This document shows positions 26,391 through 35,076 of a stretch of 64,000 bases of DNA, piece after piece. The stretch is from the NCBI RefSeq assembly GCF_024227435.1, contig NZ_CP100445.1, forward strand, positions 3,841,369 through 3,905,368, in the 5' to 3' direction. This DNA is from Natrinema caseinilyticum. Its GTDB lineage: Archaea > Halobacteriota > Halobacteria > Halobacteriales > Natrialbaceae. Under the pieces are notes generated by a model. The model searched no databases and was not told where the DNA came from. It saw only the letters and a program-made list of their open reading frames with translations. Position 1 is the first letter of the stretch, and every line of letters starts with the position of its first letter. A program made the translations under genes and the position numbers.

Positions 26391-26414
26391 GTACCCCCAG
26401 CAAAAGGTGGGTAC
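26391..26414. terminator. Possible bidirectional hairpin between convergent genes
   Basis: GTACCC at 26391-26396 pairs with GGGTAC at 26409-26414, enclosing an A-rich loop. It lies between the ends of the peptidase and cupredoxin genes and could stop both transcripts. The stem is short, so this is tentative. Confidence 0.3.
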
Positions 26415-26481
26415 GCACGGTATCGGTTCGGCGGAACGGGACCGACTATCGTCGTCTTTGAAACGAGGTACTCACCGCTCG

Positions 26482-26958
26482 CTATTCGACCTGAATGTCG
26501 GCGACCATCGTCGTCGGGTGGACCTCGCAAATGTACGTGACCATCTCGCTTTTGGCCTCGAACTCGAGCCACTGATCGTCGCCGGGATCGGTGACCTTCT
26601 CGGTCACGAGGTCGTCGACGACCTCGTCGTTTTCGTCGTAGATCGCGATGTTGTGCCGGGCGGTGTCGCCGGTCGTCCAGCCGATCTCGTAGGTTTCGCC
26701 CTCCTGGAGGATGAGCGTCGGGTTCTCCGTGTCCGCGATCGAGTCGGGTGCGATGCCGACCCAGCCGGACGTCTGTCCGTCGAACTCGATCGCCGTGTCT
26801 GGATCGATCTCCACGCCGCCGTCTCCGCCGCCGTTACCGCCGTTACCACCGTTACCGCCGTTACCGCCGCTACTGCAGCCGGCGATGAACGCGACCGACG
26901 CTGTGGCACCCGTCAGCTCGAGCATCCGACGTCGGGACACCCCTCTATCTCGTGTCAT
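26482..26958 (-). CDS. Halocyanin-like cupredoxin, Tat lipoprotein
   Basis: 158 residues from the ATG at 26958. A twin-arginine signal (SRRRMLELTG) and lipobox ending at Cys28 are followed by a flexible (GGN)n linker. The cupredoxin domain (about 50-158) has all four type 1 copper ligands: His102 in ARHNIAIYD, then Cys144, His147 and Met151 in YICEVHPTTM. It should be a membrane-anchored blue copper electron carrier like halocyanin. A TTATTG-type box stands 23-32 bp upstream. Longer starts have no signal sequence in register and are rejected. Confidence 0.9.
   Translation of the reverse strand: MTRDRGVSRRRMLELTGATASVAFIAGCSSGGNGGNGGNGGNGGGDGGVEIDPDTAIEFDGQTSGWVGIAPDSIADTENPTLILQEGETYEIGWTTGDTARHNIAIYDENDEVVDDLVTEKVTDPGDDQWLEFEAKSEMVTYICEVHPTTMVADIQVE
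26827..26872. repeat. Nine-base tandem repeat encoding the GGN linker
   Basis: About five imperfect copies of CCGCCGTTA lie inside the cupredoxin gene and encode Gly-Gly-Asn units. The repeat number could vary by slippage without breaking the frame, which would change the tether length between membrane and copper domain. Confidence 0.7.
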
Positions 26959-27041
26959 CACGTTCGCTTCGGACCAAACAGCAATAAGCAACTGGACAAT
27001 TCCGATCGGCTGGGAACGTCGTTCCAGTACGAATGACGGGC

Positions 27042-28058
27042 TCAGCGGTAGCCGCCGCCGTCCGCACCACGAGCGACGTCGATCCGCTCGAGTTGCTCGT
27101 CACCGAGGTCGACCTCGACCGCGCCGACGTTCTCCGCGAGTTGATCGGGCGTCCGCGCGCCGACGATCGGCACGCAGGTAAATCGATCCCGCTCCATCAG
27201 CCACCGCAACGATACCTGCGCGGGCGTGGCGTCGACTTCCGCTGCGATCGACTCCACCGCCTCGAGGACGTCCCAGGCGGTCTCGCTCGTGTATCGGTCC
27301 TCGAAGAGATCGGAGAGGGTGCCCCGGGAGCCGTCGGGTGCGACGACGGTCCCGTCCTCGGCACGCTCGTACTTTCCGGTGAGGAACCCGCCGGCGAGCG
27401 GCGAGTACGGACAGACTGCGACGTCCTGGTCGGCGCAGACCTCGAGATAGTCCGCGACGTCGTCCGTATCCGCCGCGTTGAACATCGGCTGGGTGACGTC
27501 GAAGCGCTCCAGGCCCTCGACGTCGCTTTCCCACAGCGCTTTCGTGAGCTTCCAGGCGGCCATGCTCGAGGCGCCGAGGTAGTGAACTTTCCCGTCGCGG
27601 ACGAGTTCCGTGAGCGTCCGGAGGGTCTCCCGAATCGGCGTGTCCTCGTCCCAGCGGTGGATGTAGTAGAGGTCGAGGTAGTCGGTACCGAGGCGCTCTA
27701 AGGTGCCCTCGATCTGGGCTCGGATGTGCTTCCGGCCGAGGCCGGAGTCGTTCGGCCCCGGTTCGCCCCGGCCGTCGAACGGAAAGTAGACTTTCGAGGC
27801 GATGACGAGGTCCTCGCGATGGTGGTCGCGGTCCGCGAGCCACTCGCCGATCCAGCGCTCGCTCGTGCCGTCCGGATCGCCGTAGACGTTCGCCGTGTCG
27901 ATGAAGTTGATCCCGGCGTCCCACGCCGCGTCGAGCAGTTCGTGTGCCTCTTCACGGTCCGTTTCGACGGTCCCGTCGCTCTCCTTTCCGAAACGCCAGG
28001 TGCCGAAGCAGAGTTTCGAGACCGTCGTTCCCGTGTTTCCGAGGGTCGTGTACTCCAT
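27042..28058 (-). CDS. Aldo/keto reductase
   Basis: 338 residues from the ATG at 28058. The catalytic tetrad is visible: Asp and Tyr in FIDTANVYGDPDGTSERW, Lys in VIASKVYFP, His in DLYYIHRWDED. The C-terminal VPIVGARTPDQLAENVGAVE is the NADP(H)-binding block. Sequence type is close to YajO/IolS-like reductases acting on aldehydes or sugars. Downstream of the VapBC pair on the same strand, 62 bp away, but unlikely to be functionally tied to it. Confidence 0.9.
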   Translation of the reverse strand: MEYTTLGNTGTTVSKLCFGTWRFGKESDGTVETDREEAHELLDAAWDAGINFIDTANVYGDPDGTSERWIGEWLADRDHHREDLVIASKVYFPFDGRGEPGPNDSGLGRKHIRAQIEGTLERLGTDYLDLYYIHRWDEDTPIRETLRTLTELVRDGKVHYLGASSMAAWKLTKALWESDVEGLERFDVTQPMFNAADTDDVADYLEVCADQDVAVCPYSPLAGGFLTGKYERAEDGTVVAPDGSRGTLSDLFEDRYTSETAWDVLEAVESIAAEVDATPAQVSLRWLMERDRFTCVPIVGARTPDQLAENVGAVEVDLGDEQLERIDVARGADGGGYR

Positions 28059-28120
28059 GCAATCGGATTCGGCGGCGGGGATCAAAAACGAGTTGGGAAG
28101 CGGCGATCGTTTCGTGACAG

Positions 28121-28510
28121 TCAGTACGTACGTATCTCGAGGTCGTCGACTCGTTCGAAGTGATCGACGTTGTTCGTTACGACTGGGACGTCGTTTTCGA
28201 GTGCGGTCGCGGCGATCATCACGTCGGCGTCGTCGATCGGGGCACCGTCTCGCCGCAGCGTCGCGTTGATTTCACCAGCAGTCATCGCGCACGCTCTGTC
28301 GAACGGGAGTTCCCGAACGTCACCGAGCAGATTCTTCACGACACCCCGTTCACGGTCGGACGAGTCCGCGAGGTGGATTCCCTCCCACAGTTCCATCACG
28401 GTGACCGAACTGACCTGCGCCGTGGCACCCTCGTCGATCGACCTGACCGCGTCTTGCACCGCCTCTTCTCCGCGGAGCACGTCGATGAGAAACGAGGTGT
28501 CGAGAATCAT
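28121..28510 (-). CDS. vapC: VapC toxin, PIN-domain ribonuclease
   Basis: 129 residues. The acidic active site of PIN ribonucleases can be traced: Asp4 in ILDTSFLIDVL, Glu in SVTVMELWEG, Asp residues in PIDDADVMIAATA, and the late Asn/Asp in VVTNNVDHFERV. VapC toxins cleave tRNA or rRNA when freed from VapB. The start overlaps the antitoxin stop by 4 bases (28507-28510), a typical translationally coupled toxin-antitoxin arrangement. Confidence 0.92.
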   Translation of the reverse strand: MILDTSFLIDVLRGEEAVQDAVRSIDEGATAQVSSVTVMELWEGIHLADSSDRERGVVKNLLGDVRELPFDRACAMTAGEINATLRRDGAPIDDADVMIAATALENDVPVVTNNVDHFERVDDLEIRTY

Positions 28511-28752
28511 TCGAGCGCGTCCGCGATTCGTTCGACTCGGTCCCGCGATTCGTTCGTCCGCTCGGTCCGCCGTCGCGAGACGATCCCTTCCAGTTCGTCC
28601 GCCGTGTCTTCGCCCAACGTCCCGTAGTACTCCTCGAGCGTCGTGCCCTCCGTTAACCGACGAACGACGTCACTGAAGCTCTCGTTCTCGCGCTTTTCGG
28701 CCCGGAGTCGTTCGTACGCGTCGTCGGCGAGTGAGATCGTTTTCGTCCCCAT
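28507..28752 (-). CDS. vapB: VapB-type antitoxin
   Basis: 81 residues from the ATG at 28752. The N-terminal MGTKTISLADDAYERLRAEK is a ribbon-helix-helix-like DNA-binding segment, and the charged C-terminus (RRRTERTNESRDRVERIAD) would wrap and block VapC. The start is decided by the promoter. A TATA box and palindrome lie immediately upstream, so an ATG further up, at 28791, would place coding sequence over them. It is expected to repress its own operon with VapC. Confidence 0.85.
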   Translation of the reverse strand: MGTKTISLADDAYERLRAEKRENESFSDVVRRLTEGTTLEEYYGTLGEDTADELEGIVSRRRTERTNESRDRVERIADALE

Positions 28753-28754
28753 AT

Positions 28755-28776
28755 CTGTGTATGTGTACGTACACAG
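28755..28776. promoter_or_regulatory. Palindromic operator of vapBC
   Basis: Perfect 14-bp palindrome TGTGTACGTACACA at 28762-28775, overlapped by a wider inverted repeat CTGTGTA (28755-28761) / TACACAG (28770-28776). It lies between the TATA box and the vapB ATG, where bound VapB or VapBC would block the RNA polymerase. Confidence 0.7.
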
Positions 28777-28786
28777 CCGATAAAAG
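28777..28786 (-). promoter_or_regulatory. TATA box of vapBC
   Basis: CTTTTATCGG on the minus strand, about 25-34 bp before the vapB ATG, so transcription is expected to start at or next to the start codon. The palindrome 28762-28775 lies directly downstream of it. Confidence 0.55.
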
Positions 28787-28905
28787 TCCATCGCACTGGT
28801 ACCCCCCGGACGGATCGGATCGAACGACCGTCACGAGGAGCCGGCACCCAGAGAGCCGTGAGGGCTTCCCGAAGTTACTAAGCCCTCTGCAGTCACGTAC
28901 TGGTG

Positions 28906-30537
28906 ATGAACAACTGGTGGCGGCGAATCGTCCTCTCGCTGGTCGCCGTCCTGGTGCTCGTCCTCGTCTACGCCGTCGTCTATCGGGCCGGAATGGCAAT
29001 TTTCGAGGGTGCTAGTACGACCTACTACGAGGCGCTTCAGTTCGTAATCGAGGCGCTGACGACGGCCGGATTCGGCGGCGACGCCGCCGATTGGGACAGT
29101 CCGCAGATGAACCTGATGGTGATCGTGATGAACCTCACGGGCGTCTTGCTCGTTTTCCTCGCGTTGCCGCTGATCGTCGTCCCGCTGTTCCGGGAGGCCC
29201 TCGAGGATCGGCCGCCGGAGACGACCGACCTCACCGACCACGTCGTCATCTGCTCGTACACGCCGCGGTCGGACGTCCTCGCGGAGGAACTCGAGGCGGC
29301 GAACGTGCCGTACGTGTTCGTCGACGACGATCCCGAACTCGTCGTCCGTCTCAGTCGGGAGGGCACCGACGCGATCTACGGCCAACTCGACCAGGAAGGG
29401 ACGCTTCGCGCGGCGAACGCCGCCGAGGCCCGCGCGCTCGTCACCGACGTCGACGACGAGACGAACGCGATGGTGATCCTCACCGCGCGAGAACTCTCGA
29501 GCGACCTCAGGATCGTCAGCGTCGCCGAAAACGAGGACGTCGCGAGCTATCACCGCTACGCCGGTGCCGACGACATCGTTCGCCCGCGACGGGTGCTCGG
29601 CCAGAGCCTCGCCCGAAAGGCGACGACGACCGTCTCGGCCGAACTCCGCGACACGATCGAGTTCAGCGAGGACCTCGCGGTGACCGAACTGCTCGTCCAG
29701 GAGCAAAGCGACCTGGTCGGCCAGACGATACCGGAGTCGGGCATTCGAGATCGGATGGGGCTCACCGTCATCGGCGCGTGGTTCAACGGCGAGTTCGTCC
29801 CCGTTCCCGGCCCCGACCACCAGGTCGACGGCAACACGATTTTGCTCGTTGCGGGCCGGCGCGACGACCTCTCGGAACTGAAAGCCCGGACCGTGTCGAC
29901 CTTGCAACACCGTCGTGATCGCGTCGTCGTCGGCGGATACGGTGCCGTCGGCCGAACGGCAGTGGAGACCCTCGCGGACGACGGCGTCGAAACCTTCGTC
30001 GTCGACTACGCGGAGATGCCCGGCGTCGATATCGTCGGGGACGTCACCGACGAGGCCGATCTCGAGGCCGCCGGCGTCGACGAGTCCCGGTCGATCATTC
30101 TCACGTTGGACGACGATGCGACGACGATCTACGCGACGCTGGTCCTGAAGCAGGTGGCACCCAACGTCGAGATTATCGCGCGAGCGAACGAACCGGGGAA
30201 CATACCCAAACTCTATCGGGCCGGGGCGGAGTACGTCCTCTCGCTGTCGACGGTGACCGGTCGGATGCTCGCGTCCGTCCTGATCGAAGACGAGGAGATT
30301 TTGACGCCGGAGACGCAGTTCGAACTCGTCCGGACGACCGCACCGCAGATCGCCGGCCGGAGCCTCGGTGACGTCGACTTGCGGGCGCGGACCGGGTGTA
30401 CGGTGGTCGCGGCCGAACGCGGCGACGAGCTACTGACGGACCTCGGCCCGGAATTTACCGTCCTCGAGGACGACACCCTGATCGTCGCCGGGAGCGACGA
30501 GGCGATCAATCGGTTCGTCGCGCTCGCGACCGAGTAG
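28906..30537 (+). CDS. Two-RCK-domain potassium channel (TrkA-N family)
   Basis: 543 residues. Two membrane helices flank a pore loop with the filter-like TTAGFGGD (52-59), a K+ channel variant. Two RCK units follow. The first (about 105-220, DHVVICSYTPRSDVLAEEL) lacks the glycine-rich nucleotide loop; the second (about 345-460, VVVGGYGAVGRTAVETL) has an intact GxGxxG. Each is followed by a TrkA-C domain. It is expected to gate K+ flux in response to nucleotide, central to salt-in osmoadaptation. A GTTACTAAG box about 27 bp upstream suits a leaderless start. Confidence 0.9.
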   Translation: MNNWWRRIVLSLVAVLVLVLVYAVVYRAGMAIFEGASTTYYEALQFVIEALTTAGFGGDAADWDSPQMNLMVIVMNLTGVLLVFLALPLIVVPLFREALEDRPPETTDLTDHVVICSYTPRSDVLAEELEAANVPYVFVDDDPELVVRLSREGTDAIYGQLDQEGTLRAANAAEARALVTDVDDETNAMVILTARELSSDLRIVSVAENEDVASYHRYAGADDIVRPRRVLGQSLARKATTTVSAELRDTIEFSEDLAVTELLVQEQSDLVGQTIPESGIRDRMGLTVIGAWFNGEFVPVPGPDHQVDGNTILLVAGRRDDLSELKARTVSTLQHRRDRVVVGGYGAVGRTAVETLADDGVETFVVDYAEMPGVDIVGDVTDEADLEAAGVDESRSIILTLDDDATTIYATLVLKQVAPNVEIIARANEPGNIPKLYRAGAEYVLSLSTVTGRMLASVLIEDEEILTPETQFELVRTTAPQIAGRSLGDVDLRARTGCTVVAAERGDELLTDLGPEFTVLEDDTLIVAGSDEAINRFVALATE

Positions 30538-30551
30538 TCAGAAGCCGGAAA

Positions 30552-31505
30552 TCAGAACGAAGGCAGGACTTCTTCCGCGTAGAACTCGAGCGCCACGTCC
30601 TGATCGGGGCCGATCTGGTGGACGTAGACGTGGTCGTAGCCGGCGTCGAGCGCCCGTTCGATGCTGTCGATGTGGGCCTGTGGATCGGGATCGGTGATCG
30701 TCCCGGACTCGGCGATGTCTTCCCGGTCGACCATCCGGGCGGCTTGCTCGAAGTGAGCCGGGGTCGACAGCTCCTGGCCCAGCTCGCCCGGGATCGACCC
30801 GTTCGGCCACTGCTCGTAGACAGTGTCGATCGCTTCGTCCTCGGTTTCGGCGTAGCAGCCGTGCAATTGCGTGTAGGACGGCCCGTCGCCGCCGGCCTCT
30901 TCGTACGCCTCGAGCGGCTCTTCTCTCGGCCCGGAACACCAGAGGCCGTCCGCGTGTTCGGCCGTCCACCGGGCGGTCTGGGTCCCGAACGCGCTCGCGA
31001 TCGTCGTCGGCTGTTCGTCGGGTGCGGTGAACAGCTGTGCGTTCTCGACCGTGTAGTGCTCGCCGCGGTGACTCGTCGTCTCGCCAGTCCACAGTTTCCG
31101 CATCACGTCCAGCGCCTCCTCGAGTTTCTCGAGACGGACGTCGTGTTCGGGCCAGCGCTCGCCCGTCACGTGTTCGTTCAGGTTCTCACCCGTGCCGACG
31201 CCGAAGGTGAAACGGTCGCCGAGCATCTCGTCGACCGTGGCGACGGCGTGGGCCACGTTGACCGGATGGATCCGCGTCGTCGGACAGGTGACGCCGACGC
31301 CGACTTCTATCTCGTCCGTCACCGTCGCGATGCCACCGAGCGTTGACCAGACGAACGGCGACTCTCCTTGCGCGGAAACCCACGGGTGGAAGTGATCCGA
31401 GATGGAGACGAAATCGAAGCCTTCGTCCTCGGCGCGGCGGGCGATGTCGACGAGTTCCGTCGGACCGAACTCTTCGCTCGAGAGGGTGTATCCGAGTTTC
31501 GTCAT
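30552..31505 (-). CDS. F420-dependent LLM-class oxidoreductase (TIGR03557-like)
   Basis: 317 residues with a luciferase-like TIM barrel: GYTLSSEEFGPTELVDIARRAE, SISDHFHPWVSAQGESPF, GVGVTCPTTRIHPV and FGVGTGENLNEHVTGERWP, the last typical of the glucose-6-phosphate dehydrogenase-like branch that uses coenzyme F420. The substrate is unknown. It is convergent with the potassium channel gene, 14 bp between stops. Confidence 0.88.
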   Translation of the reverse strand: MTKLGYTLSSEEFGPTELVDIARRAEDEGFDFVSISDHFHPWVSAQGESPFVWSTLGGIATVTDEIEVGVGVTCPTTRIHPVNVAHAVATVDEMLGDRFTFGVGTGENLNEHVTGERWPEHDVRLEKLEEALDVMRKLWTGETTSHRGEHYTVENAQLFTAPDEQPTTIASAFGTQTARWTAEHADGLWCSGPREEPLEAYEEAGGDGPSYTQLHGCYAETEDEAIDTVYEQWPNGSIPGELGQELSTPAHFEQAARMVDREDIAESGTITDPDPQAHIDSIERALDAGYDHVYVHQIGPDQDVALEFYAEEVLPSF

Positions 31506-31687
31506 TCTCGCTGTGGTAGCACGATTCGGCGGGTAACGGTTGAGCCTGCGAGGGCAGACGTACGGACGGCCCGAAGCGGTTCACAGGCGTCTCGAGGCGG
31601 AAACGAACCCGACGCGTGCTGCTGCGATGGCCACCGTCTTTGTAGCAACTCGAGAGTCAGCTACAGTGGAGAAGCCAACTGGGCCTC

Positions 31688-33081
31688 ATGATGTGGCAAC
31701 TGACGCCGTATACGGTTCCGCTTGCCCTGGCGACGTGTATCGGTATCGCCGGTGCGATCCTCGCCTGGCAGCAACGATCGGGGCCGCTCGAGACCTGGGG
31801 AATGGTGGTCCAGGCCACGGTCGCCTTGTGGTCGCTCACGGTTCTCCTGACCGTATCGAGCGTCCCGATGACCCTGAAGCTGTTCTGGTTTCAGGCCTCG
31901 CTTGCGACGCCCCCTTGTTGATTGTCTCGACGCTGTGTTTTACGCTCCACTTTACCGGTCGCGGTGGGTGGCTCACCCGCCCTCGCGTAGTGGCGCTCTT
32001 CCTGTTTCCCGCGACGGTGTTCGTTTCCGCGATGACGAACGACGTTCACGGACTCGTGTTCGTCGATCCCGCCGTCGAACGCGTCCGGTTCGATATTCTC
32101 CGCTACTCGTGGGGGCCGCTAGCCTCCGTATACTTCGCGGGATCGCACGCGATCGTGACCGTCTACTGCGGGCTCCTCTTTCGGAAGTTGCTGCACTCGC
32201 GAAACGTCTATCGGCGGATCACGTTCGTCATATTCGTCGTCGCCGTCGGGACGGCCATCGTTACGATTTTCTCCGTCACGAAGGTCAGTCCGTTTCCTCA
32301 CTTCATGCTGGTCCCGTTCGCGTACCTGGCCCTCGGTGTTCCGCTCATTCTGGCGACGTCGAGCGTCAGGTTCGCCAGACGGATCCCCGTCGATCGATTC
32401 CTGTCGATCGTGACGTCACAGCAGCGTCGTTGCGCTGGCGAGGGACTTCATCGTCGAAGCGGTCGACAACGGAATCGTCGTCGTGGATCGAAACGATCGC
32501 GTCGTGGACATCAATACGACCGCAAAGAAGATGCTCGGAAGGGAGCGGCCGGTCGGCAAACACGTGACGGATATTATCCGGTCCGAGATGGTGCTCCAGG
32601 CCGGTGACCTCGAACCGGTCCTCGCCGGGGCGGAACCGATCGGCGAGTTACGGGACGAAGCGTGGATTCGAACCGACGGCGTCGAACTGTGTTACGACGT
32701 TCGAGTCTCGGCGATCGGACCGGCGACGACTCCGTCGGACACGTGAACGACGCCGCGGCTGGTGATACCGAATCCGCGAGCGTGACCGTTCGCGTCGGTC
32801 GGCTCGAGGTGGACCGGAGCAGGACCGAAACCACCGCCTGCGAACCCGGATTCTACGTCGAAAACGACGGCACCGGCATTCCGGACGACGAAAAGGTGTC
32901 CGTCCTGGACGAGGGAGACACGACGGCAAACGACGGAACCGGGTTCGGCCTCGCGATCGTGCGGGACAGTATCAGGGCCCACGGCTGGTCGATCGCGGTG
33001 ACCGACGCCGACGACGGCGGTGCGCGCTTCGAGATTACGGGAATCGACCGCTCCGCCCTCGACGACCTCGAGCAGCCCTGA
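31688..33081 (+). pseudogene. Decayed membrane-sensor histidine kinase
   Basis: Fragments of one kinase appear in alternating frames. An N-terminal 7TM-type sensor (31688-31921) breaks near a CCCCC run at about 31910 and continues in another frame through membrane helices to about 32415. A PAS-like part (ALARDFIVEAVDNGIVVVDRND, through GVELCYDVRVSAIG) then runs to a stop at 32746. The third break leads to an ATPase remnant with FYVENDGTGIPDDE and GTGFGLAIVRDSIRAHGW, ending at 33081. The HisKA helix with the phosphorylated His and the N-box are absent, so simple sequencing error cannot restore it. Confidence 0.82.
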
Positions 33082-33190
33082 TCGGCTCTCGGGCCGACTG
33101 GTGCCCGCTTTCGCGGGCGGGTGACGGGTAAAACGGCGTCGCAACTCTCGAAATCGAACTCCTTACCCGCATTCCCCGGAAATTACCTGT

Positions 33191-34180
33191 ATGGCAGCCG
33201 CAGTCGACGCGACGGACCTCGAGAAGACGTACGGTGAGACGGTCGCGCTGGCGGGGGCCTCGCTCTCGGTCGAGCGTGGTGAGGTCTTCGCGCTGATCGG
33301 CCCGAACGGAGCCGGCAAGACGACGCTCGTGCGTGCACTGACGGGAACGACCGATCCGGACGGCGGTACCGTGCAGATCCTCGGCGACCCCCCGACGGCC
33401 GTCGATCGCGACCGGATCGGCGTTCTCCCGCAGGAGTTTTCGCCGCCGGGGAGGCTCAGCGCCCGCGAACTGCTGGCCTATTACGCGGGACTCTACGACG
33501 ACGCTCGCGATTCCGACGACGTGCTCGCTGACGTCGGTCTCGTCGACGCCGGCGAGACCTGGTACGAGGACCTCTCCGGGGGCCAACAGCGCCGTGTCTG
33601 CGTCGGGTCAGCGCTGGTCAACGACCCCGATCTGCTCTTCCTCGACGAGCCGACGACCGGCATCGACCCCGCCGGCCGGCGCACGGTCTGGCGACTGATC
33701 GAGGAACTCGCCGACGGCGGGACGACCGTCGTCCTGACGACCCACGATATGGCGGAAGCGCAGCGACTGGCCGACCGCGTCGGCCTGCTCGCCGACGGAC
33801 GCCTCGTCGCGCAGGGCTCGCCCGAGGAACTCGTCCGTGACCACGGCGGCTCGAGCAGACTGGCGATCGAAACGGCGGCCTCCCTCGAAGCGTTCGCCGA
33901 TCTCGGACATCCGGTCGAGCGTCCGGACGGCGGCCGGGGTCGGAGCCCGGAGAGCGCGGTCGTCGTACGCGACATCGAACCCGCCGAAATTGGGGCCGTC
34001 GTCGACTACCTCGAGGCCCACGCCCTCGAATACACGGAGCTCTCGTGGTCCGAGCCCGATCTCGAGGACGTGTATCTCACACTGGCCGACGCGGCGGAAC
34101 GCCAGCGAACCGAGCGGCTCGAGGCCGGGGACGGCGGAGCCGGTGAGGGAAGGCTCACGCAGGCGGGTGAGACCGCGTGA
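33191..34180 (+). CDS. ABC transporter ATP-binding protein
   Basis: 329 residues. Walker A is GPNGAGKTTLVRALTG, the signature LSGGQQRRVCVG, Walker B LLFLDEPTTGID, and the switch His lies in TTHDMAEAQRLADRV. A C-terminal extension of about 90 residues resembles the DrrA-type accessory region. It energises export through the permease encoded next, whose GTG start overlaps its stop (34177-34180). Possible cargo includes drugs or lipids; nothing fixes it. Confidence 0.93.
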   Translation: MAAAVDATDLEKTYGETVALAGASLSVERGEVFALIGPNGAGKTTLVRALTGTTDPDGGTVQILGDPPTAVDRDRIGVLPQEFSPPGRLSARELLAYYAGLYDDARDSDDVLADVGLVDAGETWYEDLSGGQQRRVCVGSALVNDPDLLFLDEPTTGIDPAGRRTVWRLIEELADGGTTVVLTTHDMAEAQRLADRVGLLADGRLVAQGSPEELVRDHGGSSRLAIETAASLEAFADLGHPVERPDGGRGRSPESAVVVRDIEPAEIGAVVDYLEAHALEYTELSWSEPDLEDVYLTLADAAERQRTERLEAGDGGAGEGRLTQAGETA

Positions 34181-34950
34181 GCCGAATGGGACGCGTGCGT
34201 GCGGAGACCAGTGCGGGGTGGCGGTCGTTCGTCCGCCGCCGGACCGCGGTGTTTTTCACCTTTTTCTTCCCGGTGATCCTGATCGTCATCTTCGGCGCGC
34301 TCGTTCGAACGGACCCGACTGGAGAGGGGCTATTCACCGAGCCACCGGCCTTCTACGTGCCGGGTTATCTCGCGGTGGTCGTTCTCTTCACTCCGCTGTC
34401 TCGGATGGGCAGCGAAGTCGCGCGCCACCGAGAAGGCAGCCGATTCGAGAAGCTCGCGACGACGCCACTGTCCCGCGCCGAGTGGTTGCTCGCTCAGACC
34501 GCCGTCAACGCCGTCATCATCGGGCTCGCGAGCCTGCTCATCCTCGGCCTCGTGGTCGTTCTGACGGGGGCGGAAATCACCGTCTCGGCGCTGCTGATAC
34601 CGTACGTGCTGGTAGGCGTCGTCTGCTTTTGCGGCGTCGGCGCGATGCTCGGCAGCTACACCGATTCGCAGGACGGTGCGGTCGCGGCGAGCAACGCGAT
34701 CGGACTCCCGCTTCTCTTTCTCTCCGAGACGTTCATCTCGCTCGAGCAACTCCCCGGCTGGTTCGGCCCGCTGGTGAACCTCTCGCCGCTCACCTATTTC
34801 GCCCGCGGCGTCCGGGCCGCGACGTTCTCCGGGGCGCAGCAGGCCGAAATTGCGGGGGTCGATCCCGTCATCGCGAACCTCGTGATCCTGGCTGTCGTGG
34901 CCCTCCTCGCCTTCGCACTGGGTGCGCGGTCGATTCCGCGCACGGACTGA
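34177..34950 (+). CDS. ABC-2 type transporter permease
   Basis: 257 residues with six predicted helices. The N-terminal SFVRRRTAVFFTFFFPVILIVIFGAL, middle SEVARHREGSRFEKLATTPLSRAEWLLAQ loop and FLSETFISLEQLPGWFGPLVNLSPLTYF are typical of ABC-2 exporters of the DrrB/YhfI type. It pairs with the preceding ATPase. The GTG at 34177 overlaps the ATPase stop; an ATG at 34186 in the same frame is an alternative that would shorten it by 3 residues. Confidence 0.9.
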   Translation: MSRMGRVRAETSAGWRSFVRRRTAVFFTFFFPVILIVIFGALVRTDPTGEGLFTEPPAFYVPGYLAVVVLFTPLSRMGSEVARHREGSRFEKLATTPLSRAEWLLAQTAVNAVIIGLASLLILGLVVVLTGAEITVSALLIPYVLVGVVCFCGVGAMLGSYTDSQDGAVAASNAIGLPLLFLSETFISLEQLPGWFGPLVNLSPLTYFARGVRAATFSGAQQAEIAGVDPVIANLVILAVVALLAFALGARSIPRTD

Positions 34951-35076
34951 CGGCGACGGTTTCGCCGTCGAGTTGGCGCAGCCGATCCGACGCGCTGGCC
35001 GATCCGCCGTGAGACGGCGCGCCCGCTCGAGAACGAACCGACTTAGGTGCGCCGCCCGAATCCCGTGGCAACCAGC

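Noticed and set aside
26827-26872. Short tandem repeats considered as a CRISPR-like or regulatory array
   Set aside because: They are in frame inside the cupredoxin gene and encode its Gly-Gly-Asn linker.
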